Positions 29,463 through 37,884 are shown, counted from the first letter of the stretch. The stretch: DNA of 64,000 nucleotides from Actinomyces sp. B33 (GCF_028437565.1 NZ_JAMRYR010000002.1:310001-374000), one strand, 5' to 3'. The notes: generated by a model from the letters alone, not told the origin. Numbers and translations: made by a program.

Positions 29463-30483
29463 GCGCGCCGGGGCGCGCTCCTGCGAGGGCGCTTCGGGTG
29501 TCGTCGGGATCCGTCGGTGGGGGCGGGGGCCCCGAGTCCTCGGGGCGGTGGAGGAGGAGCCGGTTCGCCGTCGCCAGATCGGTGACGAAGTGGTCGACGA
29601 TCCCCGAGCGCAAGGACGCCGTGATGGCGGGGATCTTCTCCTCGCCCCAGGCGACGGCGACGACGTTCGGGATGGCTTCGAGCCTGTCGAAGGGAACGGC
29701 GATGAGACGCTGGCAGAAGTCGAGGTCGACGTGCCGGCCCGACGCGTCGATGTGGTGGCCCACGATATGCCCGACCGCGCCGGCGATGAGGAGGTCCCGG
29801 TGCTCGTCCGCGGCGATGTAGCCGTCGAAGATGGCCCCATCCCCGGTCGGGGTCGTCGCGCCGATGCCCGTGATGAGCACGTCCGCGTGCGAGGCCATCG
29901 CCAGCGGCATCGCGACCCTGCCCTCCCGGCGCAGAGCGCGGGCCATCTGCCTGCTCGACACGACGAGGGGGGCAGGCAGGGTCTGGTAGGGGGAGCCGAG
30001 GGCGTCGGCGAATCTGCCGCAGATCTGCGGCGAGTCGATGAGGTGGTTGTCGTGGGCGATCACTCCGAGCGCCTGGACGACCGTCATGTGGGGATGGCGG
30101 CCGCGCGATAGGGCCCCGGCGATTTCGGAGACCGTGCGCCCGTTCGTCACGGACAGGACGCTGTCGGGCTCGAGGAGGCCGTCGACGACCTGCGCGCCGA
30201 GCCTGATGGTCTCGACCGCCGAGACTCCGGGATCGGCGAGGCAGACCCGGGCGCTGGCCAGCCCGAAGGCCCGAACGAGGCCGCGCTCGGCCTCGAACGC
30301 CCGCTCGAGGGGATGGCCGACGGAGAAGGTGACGACCCCCTCGCGCCGGGCCTCGTCGAGGAGCCTCGACACCATCGAGCGCGAGTAGCCGATCTCCTCG
30401 GCGATCGTCCCCTGGTCGGCTCGGTCGATCCAGTAGCGGCGCGCGACCGCGACGAGGAGTTCGACCCGTTGCCGATCAATCAT
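29416..30483 (-). CDS. SorC/DeoR-type sugar-responsive regulator
   Basis: A 355-residue regulator with an N-terminal helix-turn-helix (ADQGTIAEEIGYSRSMVSRLLDEARREGVV, about residues 20-50) and a C-terminal phosphosugar-binding domain of the SorC family (VTNGRTVSEIAGAL, LITGIGATTPTGDGAIFDGYI, GAVGHIVGHHIDASG). The start MIDRQRVELL at 30483 is typical; an ORF extension of 14 codons upstream is not. It is divergent from the Ula-like sugar operon and very probably controls it, with a sugar phosphate as effector. The C-terminal 30 residues are Gly/Ala/Arg-rich and overlap the nei gene end to end. Confidence 0.9.
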   Translation of the reverse strand: MIDRQRVELLVAVARRYWIDRADQGTIAEEIGYSRSMVSRLLDEARREGVVTFSVGHPLERAFEAERGLVRAFGLASARVCLADPGVSAVETIRLGAQVVDGLLEPDSVLSVTNGRTVSEIAGALSRGRHPHMTVVQALGVIAHDNHLIDSPQICGRFADALGSPYQTLPAPLVVSSRQMARALRREGRVAMPLAMASHADVLITGIGATTPTGDGAIFDGYIAADEHRDLLIAGAVGHIVGHHIDASGRHVDLDFCQRLIAVPFDRLEAIPNVVAVAWGEEKIPAITASLRSGIVDHFVTDLATANRLLLHRPEDSGPPPPPTDPDDTRSALAGARPGALTAGRTGTRRAGGSA

Positions 30484-30665
30484 TCGATTCACATTCTTGC
30501 GTTTAGCGTAATAAAAACATGTCATTTTTAACTAGAAATCAGCGCGATGTCAATGGCTTAGTCGTCGCTCATTCATAAATATGAATCGGTTCTCTTGAAT
30601 GTCATGTCTGAGGGGAGGAGAACTCTCTTCCACCGGGCACTCGTCCGAGAGAAGGGAGCATCCTC
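30484..30665 (+). promoter_or_regulatory. AT-rich divergent promoter region of the SorC/sugar operon
   Basis: This 182-bp gap is strikingly AT-rich against its surroundings. It contains the 16-bp inverted repeat at 30571-30586, repeated ATGTCA words near 30522, 30547 and 30599, and a purine-rich ribosome site just before the lactonase ATG. Confidence 0.6.
30571..30586. promoter_or_regulatory. Inverted repeat, candidate SorC operator
   Basis: ATTCATAAATATGAAT is a perfect inverted repeat (ATTCAT/ATGAAT around AAAT). It overlaps the best -10 candidate (ATAAAT) of the sugar operon, so binding would block transcription. Confidence 0.55.
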
Positions 30666-31658
30666 ATGGCAATCGTTCGCACCATCAACGGCGACGTGGA
30701 TCCCGCGGCGCTCGGGGTCGTCAACGCGCACGATCATCTCATCCGCGTCGGCGCGGGGGAGGTCTACATCGATCCCGACCACCTCCTCGACGACGTCGAC
30801 AAGGCGGTCGAGGAGGCGACCTACTACGTCCGGGCCTCGAAGAAGTGGGCCCGGGGCGGGACCATCGTCGACATGTGCCCGGCCTCCTCGGGCCGCGACG
30901 TCCTCAAACTGCGCGAGGTCGCCTCCCGCGTCCCCGATCTGCACGTCGTCCAGGCCACGGGCTTCCACCAGCAGAAGGTCTACCTCGAATGGCGCCAGTC
31001 CTGGGCGAACCAGTACTCGGTCGCCCAGATCGCCGACCTGCTCATCGCCGACATCGTCGAGGGCGTCGACCGCTACGACTACATGGGGCCCATCGTCGAG
31101 CGCACCGACGTGCGCGCCGGGGTCATCAAGTGGGCGACGGCGTACGGCAGGATCACCCCGTGGGAGGTCAAGACCGGACGCGCCGTCGCGATCGCCGCGA
31201 AGGAGACGGGATGCCCGGTGAACACCCACGTCACCGCCGGGACCTGCGGACCCGAGCAGGCCCGTTTCCTCGTCGAGGAGGGCGTCGAGCCCTCGAAGAT
31301 CGCCATCGGGCACATCCAGCGCAACTGGGATCCATGGGTCCTCGAGCAGATCTGCGCGCTCGGATGCTACGTCGAGCTCGACGGGACGAACCGGATCAAA
31401 TACGTTCCCGATCACGCCCGAGTCGCCCTCATCAAGGCCCTCGGGGAGAAGGGGTACGGCAAGCAGGTCCTGCTCGGCACCGATTCGGGCAAGGCCTCCT
31501 ACCAGAAGGCCTACGGGTCGGTGACCGGCGTCGACTTCGACCCCGCGGTCTTCGCGCCGCGCCTCATCGAGGACGAGGGCGTCGACCGCTCCTATGTCGA
31601 GGACCTCCTCATCGGCAACGCCGCCGTCTTCTTCGCCTGGAACCCGATAGGAGACTGA
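30666..31658 (+). CDS. Phosphotriesterase-family hydrolase, probable sugar-phosphate lactonase
   Basis: A 330-residue amidohydrolase-fold enzyme of the phosphotriesterase family. All metal ligands are visible: H22 and H24 (NAHDHL), the Lys expected to be carbamylated near 155 (GVIKWATAYG), His near 187 (VNTHVTAG), His near 216 (IGHIQRN) and the catalytic Asp near 272 (LLGTDSGK). Characterised relatives in sugar clusters hydrolyse 1,4-lactones of phosphorylated aldonates rather than phosphotriesters. As first gene of the Ula-like operon it could replace the metallo-beta-lactamase-fold lactonase UlaG. Shine-Dalgarno GAAGGGAG is present. The exact substrate is not deducible. Confidence 0.85.
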   Translation: MAIVRTINGDVDPAALGVVNAHDHLIRVGAGEVYIDPDHLLDDVDKAVEEATYYVRASKKWARGGTIVDMCPASSGRDVLKLREVASRVPDLHVVQATGFHQQKVYLEWRQSWANQYSVAQIADLLIADIVEGVDRYDYMGPIVERTDVRAGVIKWATAYGRITPWEVKTGRAVAIAAKETGCPVNTHVTAGTCGPEQARFLVEEGVEPSKIAIGHIQRNWDPWVLEQICALGCYVELDGTNRIKYVPDHARVALIKALGEKGYGKQVLLGTDSGKASYQKAYGSVTGVDFDPAVFAPRLIEDEGVDRSYVEDLLIGNAAVFFAWNPIGD

Positions 31659-31661
31659 CCG

Positions 31662-32321
31662 ATGACGGCATCGCCCATGCTCCAGATGGCGCTCGACACC
31701 GTGGACCTGCCCAGCGCGCTCGCCCCCCTCCAGAGGGCGTCCAGGCACATCGACGTCATCGAATGCGGAACGATCCTGGTCCTGTGCGAGGGGTATCGCG
31801 CCGTGCGGATCATCCGCTCCCTCTTCCCCGACAAGGCGATCCTCGCCGATGTGCGCATCGCCGAGGCCGGGGCGAAGATCTCGCGCCTGGCGTTCGAGGC
31901 GGGCGCCGACCTCGTCTCCTGCGTCGCGGGAGCATCGCTGACGACCATCCGCCAGGTCTGCGCCACGGCCGAGGAGTTCTCGGGCCAGGTGCAAGTCGAG
32001 CTCTCGGACGAGTGGTACGACCCAGACCGGGCCCGGGCCTGGTACGAGGCGGGAGCCCGCCACGCCATCGTCAAGCGCTCCCGCGATCGCGAGGCGGAGG
32101 GGGACCTGTCGTGGGGGCCCGAGGACATGGATCGCATCGACGAGCTCGCGCAGATGGGATTCACCGTGACCATCACCGGGGGGATCGTCCCGGAGGACCT
32201 CCCGTGCTTCGCCGGGCGCGAGGTGGGGATCGTCATCGCCGGGCGCTCGATCACCGCGGCCGAGGACCCCGAAGCCGCCGCGAGGACATTGCGGGAGACC
32301 CTCGACGAGGTGTGGCGATGA
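31662..32321 (+). CDS. UlaD-like OMP-decarboxylase-suprafamily enzyme with altered active site
   Basis: A 219-residue TIM-barrel protein clearly related to 3-keto-L-gulonate-6-phosphate decarboxylase (UlaD) and hexulose-6-phosphate synthase: IDVIECGT, AFEAGADLVSC, VQVELSDEW, FTVTITGGI and VFIAGRSI-like VIAGRSI. The canonical catalytic D-x-K-x-x-D motif reads DVRIAE here, so Lys becomes Arg and the second Asp becomes Glu. The His of the YHRSRD segment is Lys (VKRSRD). The nearby Glu (VELSD) and Thr (TITGG) are kept. It starts 3 nt after the lactonase stop and overlaps the next gene. A decarboxylase is the default guess, but a changed reaction is quite possible. Confidence 0.8.
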   Translation: MTASPMLQMALDTVDLPSALAPLQRASRHIDVIECGTILVLCEGYRAVRIIRSLFPDKAILADVRIAEAGAKISRLAFEAGADLVSCVAGASLTTIRQVCATAEEFSGQVQVELSDEWYDPDRARAWYEAGARHAIVKRSRDREAEGDLSWGPEDMDRIDELAQMGFTVTITGGIVPEDLPCFAGREVGIVIAGRSITAAEDPEAAARTLRETLDEVWR

Positions 32322-33193
32322 CGACCCTCGAAGACGGGATCCGGCTGGGCGTCTACGAGAAGGCCCTGATCTCCACCCCCTGTCGAACGGACGACGACTG
32401 GCGCAGGTACTTCTCGCAGGTCCGACGCGCGGGATTCTCCTTCGTCGACCTGTCGATCGACGAGTCGCCCCAGCGCCGAACGCGCCTGGACTGGGACGCG
32501 GCGACGTGCCGAATGGTCCGACGGGCGGCGGACGCCGAGGACGCGATGATCGGCGCGGTCTGCCTGTCGATCCACCGCCAGCTCGGACCGGGCAGCTCGG
32601 ACCCGCGGACGCGGGAACGGGCGAGGGCGGCCATGGCCGATGGACTGCGGGTGTGCCACGACCTGGGGGTCGGTCTCGTCCAGGTCGCGGGCTACTACTG
32701 CTACTACGAGGACCCGACCGCCGACGCCGAACGGTGGTACGGGCAGATGCTCGCCGACGCGGTGCCGATGGCCGCCCGGCTCGGCGTCGTCATGGGCATC
32801 GAGAACGTCGACGGAACGGACGTCACATCGATCCGCGAGGCGATGCGGTTCGTCGACCGGATCGACTCGCCCTGGCTCCAGGTCTATCCCGACCTCGGGA
32901 ACATCGCCGAGCAGGGCTGCGATCCAGTGACGGAACTGGCCGCGGGACGCGGGCACATGGTCGCGATCCATGCCAAGGACGTCCGACGCGGCGAGCCCCG
33001 CCGCGTCGACATGGGAACCGGGATCGTCGATTGGGACACGAGCTTCCGCGTCCTCAAGGACCAGTCGTGGGCGGGGCGGCTCATGATCGAGATGTGGAAC
33101 GACGACGCCCCCGACTCGAACGAGAAATCGATCCGGGCCCGCGAGTTCATCGCGGCCCGCGCGAGCGCCGCGGGCCTGTCCATCGTCTCCTGA
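32318..33193 (+). CDS. UlaE-like L-xylulose/L-ribulose 5-phosphate 3-epimerase
   Basis: A 291-residue xylose-isomerase-like TIM barrel matching UlaE/SgbU (about 284 residues). It begins LGVYEKALISTPCRTDDDWRRYF-like (LGVYEKAL), then FVDLSIDES and CLSIHRQLGPGSSDP. Metal ligands Glu (MGIENVDG), Asp (VYPDLGNI), His (VAIHAKDVR) and Glu (LMIEMWND) are all present. ATG overlaps the UlaD-like stop (GATGA). In the Ula route it converts L-xylulose-5-phosphate to L-ribulose-5-phosphate. Confidence 0.88.
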   Translation: MTTLEDGIRLGVYEKALISTPCRTDDDWRRYFSQVRRAGFSFVDLSIDESPQRRTRLDWDAATCRMVRRAADAEDAMIGAVCLSIHRQLGPGSSDPRTRERARAAMADGLRVCHDLGVGLVQVAGYYCYYEDPTADAERWYGQMLADAVPMAARLGVVMGIENVDGTDVTSIREAMRFVDRIDSPWLQVYPDLGNIAEQGCDPVTELAAGRGHMVAIHAKDVRRGEPRRVDMGTGIVDWDTSFRVLKDQSWAGRLMIEMWNDDAPDSNEKSIRAREFIAARASAAGLSIVS

Positions 33194-33285
33194 CTTCCCC
33201 GCGCCGTCGACCCGCGGCGCACCGGGGAACAAGAAGGACACCCCCTCATCCACCCCATTCCCGTCCGACAAGGAGGAACGAACAC

Positions 33286-33954
33286 ATGCTCGAAGCACTC
33301 AAGGAAGAGGTCTGCGCGGGCAATCTCGAATTACCCCGCCACGGCCTCGTGATCTGGACCGGGGGCAACCTCTCGGCGATCGACCCCCAGACGGGGCTCG
33401 TCGTCATCAAGCCGTCGGGGATGCCCTACGAGGACATGACCCCGGACGACATGGTCGTCGTCGACCTCGACGGCAACGTCGTCGAGGGGGCCCGCGGCCC
33501 CTCGACCGACACGGCGTCCCACCTCTACGTCTACGCGAACATGCCGCATGTGCGCAGCGTGATTCATACGCACTCGACGTTCGCGACGGCGTGGGCCGCG
33601 ACGGGCCGGCCCATCCCCTGCTGCCTGACCGCGGTCGCCGATGAATTCGGCGGACCGATCCCCTGCGGCGGCTACGCCACGATCGGCACCGAGGAGATCG
33701 GTGCGCAGATCGTCGAGCACATCGGCGACTCGCCGGCGATCCTCCTCAAGCAGCACGGCGTCTTCACGATCGGCGAATCCATTGACGCGGCCCTCAAATC
33801 GGCAGTGATGGTGGAGGACGTCGCACGGACCATCACCTTCGCGATGATCGTCGGCCCGATCGAAGAGCTTCCCCAAGAAGACATCGACATCAATCACGAC
33901 AGGTACGTCAACAGATACGCGACCGCTGCGGCCTCGAGGGGAGTCCACGCATGA
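33286..33954 (+). CDS. L-ribulose-5-phosphate 4-epimerase (UlaF/AraD-like)
   Basis: A 222-residue class II aldolase/epimerase. It shows LEALKEEVCAGNLELPRHGLV, TGGNLSAID, IKPSGMPYEDMTPDDMVVVDLDGNVVEG and the zinc ligands in VIHTHSTFAT, plus a third His in KQHGVFTIG. It would turn L-ribulose-5-phosphate into D-xylulose-5-phosphate, feeding the pentose phosphate or phosphoketolase route. A strong AAGGAGG lies 8 nt before the ATG after a 92-nt gap, and its stop overlaps the kinase ATG. The C-terminus (RYVNRYATAAASRGVHA) differs from the HGxxAYYGQ end of E. coli AraD. Confidence 0.9.
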   Translation: MLEALKEEVCAGNLELPRHGLVIWTGGNLSAIDPQTGLVVIKPSGMPYEDMTPDDMVVVDLDGNVVEGARGPSTDTASHLYVYANMPHVRSVIHTHSTFATAWAATGRPIPCCLTAVADEFGGPIPCGGYATIGTEEIGAQIVEHIGDSPAILLKQHGVFTIGESIDAALKSAVMVEDVARTITFAMIVGPIEELPQEDIDINHDRYVNRYATAAASRGVHA

Positions 33955-34901
33955 CCTACGACATCTCGACCATCGGCGAGGGGCAGATCCGCCTGACCTG
34001 CTTCAAGGGCGAACGCCTCTCCAACGCCAATCAGCTGCGCATGTCGGCGGCCTGCTCCGAGGCCAACGTCGCCGGGCTGCTGTCCCAACTGGGCCGCAGC
34101 GCCCTGTGGACCTCGAGACTGCCCCAGGGGGAGCTGACCACCAAGATCGTCCGCGAATACCGCTCCGTGGGAGTCGACGTCTCGAACGTCGTCCTCGTCG
34201 AGAAGGGGAGGACGGCCCTGTACTTCATGGAGCCGGGGGAGTACCCCATGCCCGCCAAAGTCTCCTACGACCGCGAGTACACCCCGTTCCGCAGCATCCG
34301 GATCGAGGACTTCGACTGGGAGAAGATGCTCGACACGCGCCTCGTGTTCGTCACCGGCATCACCGCCGCGTTGACGCCCGACACCGCGAAGGTCGTCAGG
34401 CACTTCGTCGACGAGGCCCACGAACGCGGGATCGACATCGCCCTGGACGTCAACTACCGGTCCCTGCTGTGGGCCCCGGAGCAGGCGCGGCTCGTCCTCG
34501 AACCGATCGCCCGCAAATCGACCATCGTCTTCTGCTCGCGCACCGACGGTCAGGTCGTCTTCGGCCTGGAGGAGCAGGGCGCCGACGTCTGCAAGGCCCT
34601 GCGCGAGAGGTTCGGCGTCGAGACGGTCGTCTCGACCGATCAGGTCGCGGGCGTCTACTACTCCGACCGCGAGCACGGCGAGATGACCTTCCCCGTGACC
34701 CCGGTCCCCGTCGTCGACCGCCCCGGCGCCGGCGACTCCTTCGTCGCGGGAGTCCTCCACGGCTTCCTCAACGGGGACGTCCTGACCGGCATCCACTACG
34801 GTCAGCGCACCAGCGCCTACGCGCTCACCCATCACGGCGATCTGACCCGCGTGTCGGCCGCTGAGCTGGACATCCCCACGACCACTGACATCGTGCGCTG
34901 A
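33951..34901 (+). CDS. PfkB-family sugar kinase, KdgK-like
   Basis: A 316-residue ribokinase-fold enzyme. It begins DISTIGEGQIRL and has the PfkB signature PVVDRPGAGDSFVAGVLHGFL (the Asp is the catalytic base, about residue 263) and a mid-protein LDVNYRSLLW typical of 2-keto-3-deoxygluconokinase-like members. It overlaps the epimerase by 4 nt. In this operon, which has no PTS, it likely phosphorylates the sugar or sugar acid brought in by the MFS transporter, before the lactonase and UlaD-like steps. Confidence 0.88.
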   Translation: MTYDISTIGEGQIRLTCFKGERLSNANQLRMSAACSEANVAGLLSQLGRSALWTSRLPQGELTTKIVREYRSVGVDVSNVVLVEKGRTALYFMEPGEYPMPAKVSYDREYTPFRSIRIEDFDWEKMLDTRLVFVTGITAALTPDTAKVVRHFVDEAHERGIDIALDVNYRSLLWAPEQARLVLEPIARKSTIVFCSRTDGQVVFGLEEQGADVCKALRERFGVETVVSTDQVAGVYYSDREHGEMTFPVTPVPVVDRPGAGDSFVAGVLHGFLNGDVLTGIHYGQRTSAYALTHHGDLTRVSAAELDIPTTTDIVR

Positions 34902-34940
34902 GGCGCCGCCTCGCAGCGCACGGGAAAGAGAATCATCGTG

Positions 34941-36296
34941 ATGAAAGCGCATGGGGCGTCCGCCCTCGACCACATCGACTCGCGTCCGTTGACCCGGCAC
35001 CAGAAGAGCCTGATCGGCCTGGTCGTCATCGGGAACATCTCGGAGTTCTTCGACATGTTCCTCATCGGCTTCGTCATCTCCCTGCTGACGAAGCCCTGGA
35101 ATCTGTCCGGCACGGAGACGGGGATCGTCCTGGCCTGCTCGGGACTCGGCACCGTCATCGGCGCCATCGCATGGGGGCGCCTCGCCGACAAAATCGGCCG
35201 CAGGAGCGCTTTCTCCTGGTGCGTCCTGATCTTCACGCTCTTCACAATCGTCTCCGTATTCACCCCCGAGCGCGGCTGGATCATGCTGGCGGTCCTGCGC
35301 GTCCTCGTCGGCGTCGGCGTCGGGGGCCTCAACATCGTGTCGATCCCCTACGTCCAGGAGTTCGTGCCCTCCAAGCAGCGCGGCCTGCTCGCGGGCCTGG
35401 GCTCCGTCTTCATCCCGCTCGGCCTGTTCCTCGGCGCGCTCGCGCAAAGGGCCCTGCACGACAACTGGCGGGCCCTCATCGCCCTCGGAGCCATCCCCAT
35501 CCTCCTGCTGTTCTGGATCCGGGTCGTTCCCGAGTCCCCCCGCTTCCTCCTGTCCAAGGGACGCGAGCGGGAGGCGCGTGAGGCCCTCGCCTGGGCGCTC
35601 GAGATGCCCGCCGATGAGATCGGCGACCTGCCCAAGGCCGAGGCCCCCGAGAACGCGTCCTACTCGACGGTCTTCACGAAGTACGGGAAGCCGCTCCTGA
35701 TCGTCACTCTCGGATCCTTCAGCTTCATCCTCGGGTCCTTCACGATCCAATCGTGGGGCCAGACGCTCCTCCACGAGGGGTACGGCATCGAGGCGACGAC
35801 GGTGGCCTCCCTCTTCATGCTCGTCTCCTTGGCGGACCTCCTCGGGCGCCTCGGCTCGGCATGGCTGGCCGATCACCTGGGGCGGCGATGGACCATGTTC
35901 CTCTTCGGGTCCGTCGGCGCGGTCGGCTCCCTCATCGTCGCGTTCTCCGCCCGGGCGGGGGAGAGCGGATCGTGGATGGTCTTCTTCATCGGGATCCTCA
36001 TCGCGATGGCTTTCGGCGACGGGGCCTTCGGGATCCTCAACGCCTTCGGGGCCGAGCAGTTCCCCAATGAGGCTCGTGGGACCGGGCTCGGCCTCGGCTA
36101 CGGGATCGGCGCCACCGCGAAGATCTTCGGCCCACTCATCATGGGGGCGATGATCGGGGGGAGCGCCGTCAAGCAGGAGGTCACCCTCCACGCGGTGTTC
36201 CCGGCGTTCCTGTTCTTCTCGGCGCTGCTGTTCGTCGGCGGGCTCGTCTACCTCCTCGCCCGCGAGACGAAGGGGTCGTCCTTGGAAGAGATCTGA
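34941..36296 (+). CDS. MFS sugar/metabolite importer
   Basis: A 451-residue, 12-helix major facilitator. Features: first helix GLVVIGNISEFFDMFLIGFVI, loop motif GRLADKIGRRSAF, EFVPSKQRGLLAG, the central PESPRFLLSKGREREAREAL loop of the sugar-porter/metabolite:H+ group, and a second-half loop WLADHLGRRWTMF. ATG at 34941 (a GTG just before it is an alternative). It lies 39 nt after the kinase and ends the operon. It replaces the PTS UlaABC found in enterobacterial ascorbate operons, so the substrate would enter unphosphorylated. Confidence 0.88.
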   Translation: MKAHGASALDHIDSRPLTRHQKSLIGLVVIGNISEFFDMFLIGFVISLLTKPWNLSGTETGIVLACSGLGTVIGAIAWGRLADKIGRRSAFSWCVLIFTLFTIVSVFTPERGWIMLAVLRVLVGVGVGGLNIVSIPYVQEFVPSKQRGLLAGLGSVFIPLGLFLGALAQRALHDNWRALIALGAIPILLLFWIRVVPESPRFLLSKGREREAREALAWALEMPADEIGDLPKAEAPENASYSTVFTKYGKPLLIVTLGSFSFILGSFTIQSWGQTLLHEGYGIEATTVASLFMLVSLADLLGRLGSAWLADHLGRRWTMFLFGSVGAVGSLIVAFSARAGESGSWMVFFIGILIAMAFGDGAFGILNAFGAEQFPNEARGTGLGLGYGIGATAKIFGPLIMGAMIGGSAVKQEVTLHAVFPAFLFFSALLFVGGLVYLLARETKGSSLEEI

Positions 36297-36610
36297 TCGT
36301 CGTCCTCCTCAGGGAGGCTCAGGATCCACTGACGCCGTCGGCGGGCGGGCGCGCACAGAACCTCTTCGATCCGATCAGGCCATGCGGGCCGCGTCGTCCG
36401 CCCGGCCTTGGGCGAGCGCCCGGCGCGCGCGGAACGCGTCGTCGGGTCGGGCCCGGGCTTCGGGTGGGCGGAGGCAAGACGAGGCCCTTCCGTCCCGAAG
36501 GACGAGGAGCGGGAGGACGCGCGTATGCGGCATCTCGCAGGCCAGCGCGGTTGAGGGTGTTAGCGCGGTCGTCGAAGTCGTGCGCGTCCGGTGTCCGGGA
36601 AGACGCCGGT
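36297..36610. other. Gap after the sugar operon, nothing recognised
   Basis: This 314-bp stretch lies between the MFS gene and the convergent GNAT gene. A weak CCTCC-TCA-GGGAGG hairpin follows the MFS stop. The short antisense frames across it show no family motif and look like GC-driven shadows. Confidence 0.4.
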
Positions 36611-37105
36611 TCAGGCCCCGATCTCGTCGAATCCGAGGACGCTGTAGAGCTCGTGGGCGCCGGAGTGGCGCGAGTCGAGGCGCAGGGACAGGGAGTCGAA
36701 GCCCCAGTCGCGGCATCTGCTCGCCGCCTCGTTGACGAGGGCGGTGGCGATGCCGCGGCGCCGGTACTCGGGGTCGACGACGAGGTCCATGACGACGGGG
36801 TCGTCGGTCGGCTCGTCCCAGGGGGAGCCGCGCACGACGAGGATCGCGCCGACGAGGGCGCCGCCGTCCCAGGCTCCGATGAAGGAGTCCTCGGTGATGG
36901 GGCCGAAGGCGCCGTCAAAGCTCAGGCGGATCTCCTCGGAGGCCTCGAGGACGGATTCGGCGGTGACGGGCTCCCCGTAGGCCTCGAGGGTGAGGATCGC
37001 GAGGGTGGGGATGTCGTAGGGCGTGAGCGTGGCGATCTCGATGCCCGCGGGGCGGGCGGCATCGGCCAACGCGTCCAACTGGGCCTGTAGTGTTCGCTGC
37101 TCCAT
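36611..37105 (-). CDS. GNAT-family N-acetyltransferase
   Basis: A 164-residue acetyltransferase using acetyl-CoA. The coenzyme-A motif A is VVMDLVVDPEYRRRGIATALVNEAASRCRDWG (span about residues 98-130; core RRRGIA). The C-terminal YSVLGFDEIG is a typical motif B end. The substrate is unknown. The ATG at 37105 is 6 nt after TATGCT (minus strand, 37112-37117), so it may be leaderless; a GTG-type start nine codons upstream is possible. A 14-bp inverted repeat GTGACGGGCGTCAC at 37119-37132 lies just upstream of the -10. Confidence 0.85.
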   Translation of the reverse strand: MEQRTLQAQLDALADAARPAGIEIATLTPYDIPTLAILTLEAYGEPVTAESVLEASEEIRLSFDGAFGPITEDSFIGAWDGGALVGAILVVRGSPWDEPTDDPVVMDLVVDPEYRRRGIATALVNEAASRCRDWGFDSLSLRLDSRHSGAHELYSVLGFDEIGA

Positions 37106-37196
37106 GAGCCCAGCATAGGTGACGGGCGTCACTATGTCTGGTGGTCAGGGCCGATCCGATCCGCGTCCGCGGTCCGGAGCGGGCGCGATGAGACGA

Positions 37197-37799
37197 TCAG
37201 ATGTACAGCTCGGGCTCGTCGAAGAAGTAGTTGACGTCGACGCTCTCGTCGGATCTCGACGCCTCGGGGACCGGCCGCAGTCGGGCGGGCACGCCGATCG
37301 CGACCTTCCCGCAGGGGACGTCCTTGGTGACGACGGCGTTCGCGCCGACCTTGACGCCGCTGCCGATGGTGATCGGGCCGAGGATCTTCGCCCCCGCCCC
37401 GATCATCGCGTGGTCGCGGATCGTCGGGTGGCGCTTGCCCGGGTGCATCGAGACGCCGCCGAGGGTGACGCCGTGGAAGATCAGGACGTCCTCGCCGACC
37501 TCGGCGGTCTCCCCGATGACGACACCGGTCGCGTGGTCGATGAAGACGCGGCGGCCGATGGTGGCGCCGGGGTGGATGTCGACGCCGGTGACCGTCCTGG
37601 CGAGGGAGGACAGGACCCGGGCCGGAGTGCGGGCCCCTCGGTTCCACAGGGCGTGGGACACCCGGTGGGCCCACAGGGCGTGGACCCCCGGGTAGGCGAG
37701 GGCCACTTCGAGGGTGCTCGTCGCCGCGGGATCGCGCCTGCGGGCTGTGCGCAGGTCTTCGCGGAAGAGACGCAGGGCGGTGCGGGGCAGCAGGGGCAT
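37197..37799 (-). CDS. cysE: Serine O-acetyltransferase (EpsC type)
   Basis: A 200-residue enzyme that makes O-acetylserine, the first step of cysteine synthesis. It has a helical N-terminal domain ([17 protein letters not shown]) and a left-handed beta helix ([63 protein letters not shown]). The C-terminal tail ends FFDEPELYI. It lies 85 nt downstream of cysK on the same strand, so the two-step pathway is encoded together. The Ile end resembles the tail that docks into CysK in the cysteine synthase complex. Confidence 0.96.
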   Translation of the reverse strand: MPLLPRTALRLFREDLRTARRRDPAATSTLEVALAYPGVHALWAHRVSHALWNRGARTPARVLSSLARTVTGVDIHPGATIGRRVFIDHATGVVIGETAEVGEDVLIFHGVTLGGVSMHPGKRHPTIRDHAMIGAGAKILGPITIGSGVKVGANAVVTKDVPCGKVAIGVPARLRPVPEASRSDESVDVNYFFDEPELYI

Positions 37800-37884
37800 G
37801 AGTCCTCGATGTCTCGATCGTGTCGGGGGGCGGTTCGGCCCCGGAGTCCCTCCCCGGGGCCGAACCGATCGGCGGCGCGGCGGC

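Noticed and set aside
33894-36191. Minus-strand open frame of 765 codons opposite the kinase and MFS genes
   Set aside because: Antisense of two recognised genes; Asp/Glu/Arg-rich with no domain.
36319-36918. Possible gene or pseudogene after the sugar operon
   Set aside because: Frames here are Pro/Arg/Ser-rich and overlap the GNAT gene; no recognisable domain was found.
37119-37132. Inverted repeat GTGACGGGCGTCAC before the GNAT gene as an operator
   Set aside because: It is short, GC-rich and unsupported by any other copy; noted under the gene only.
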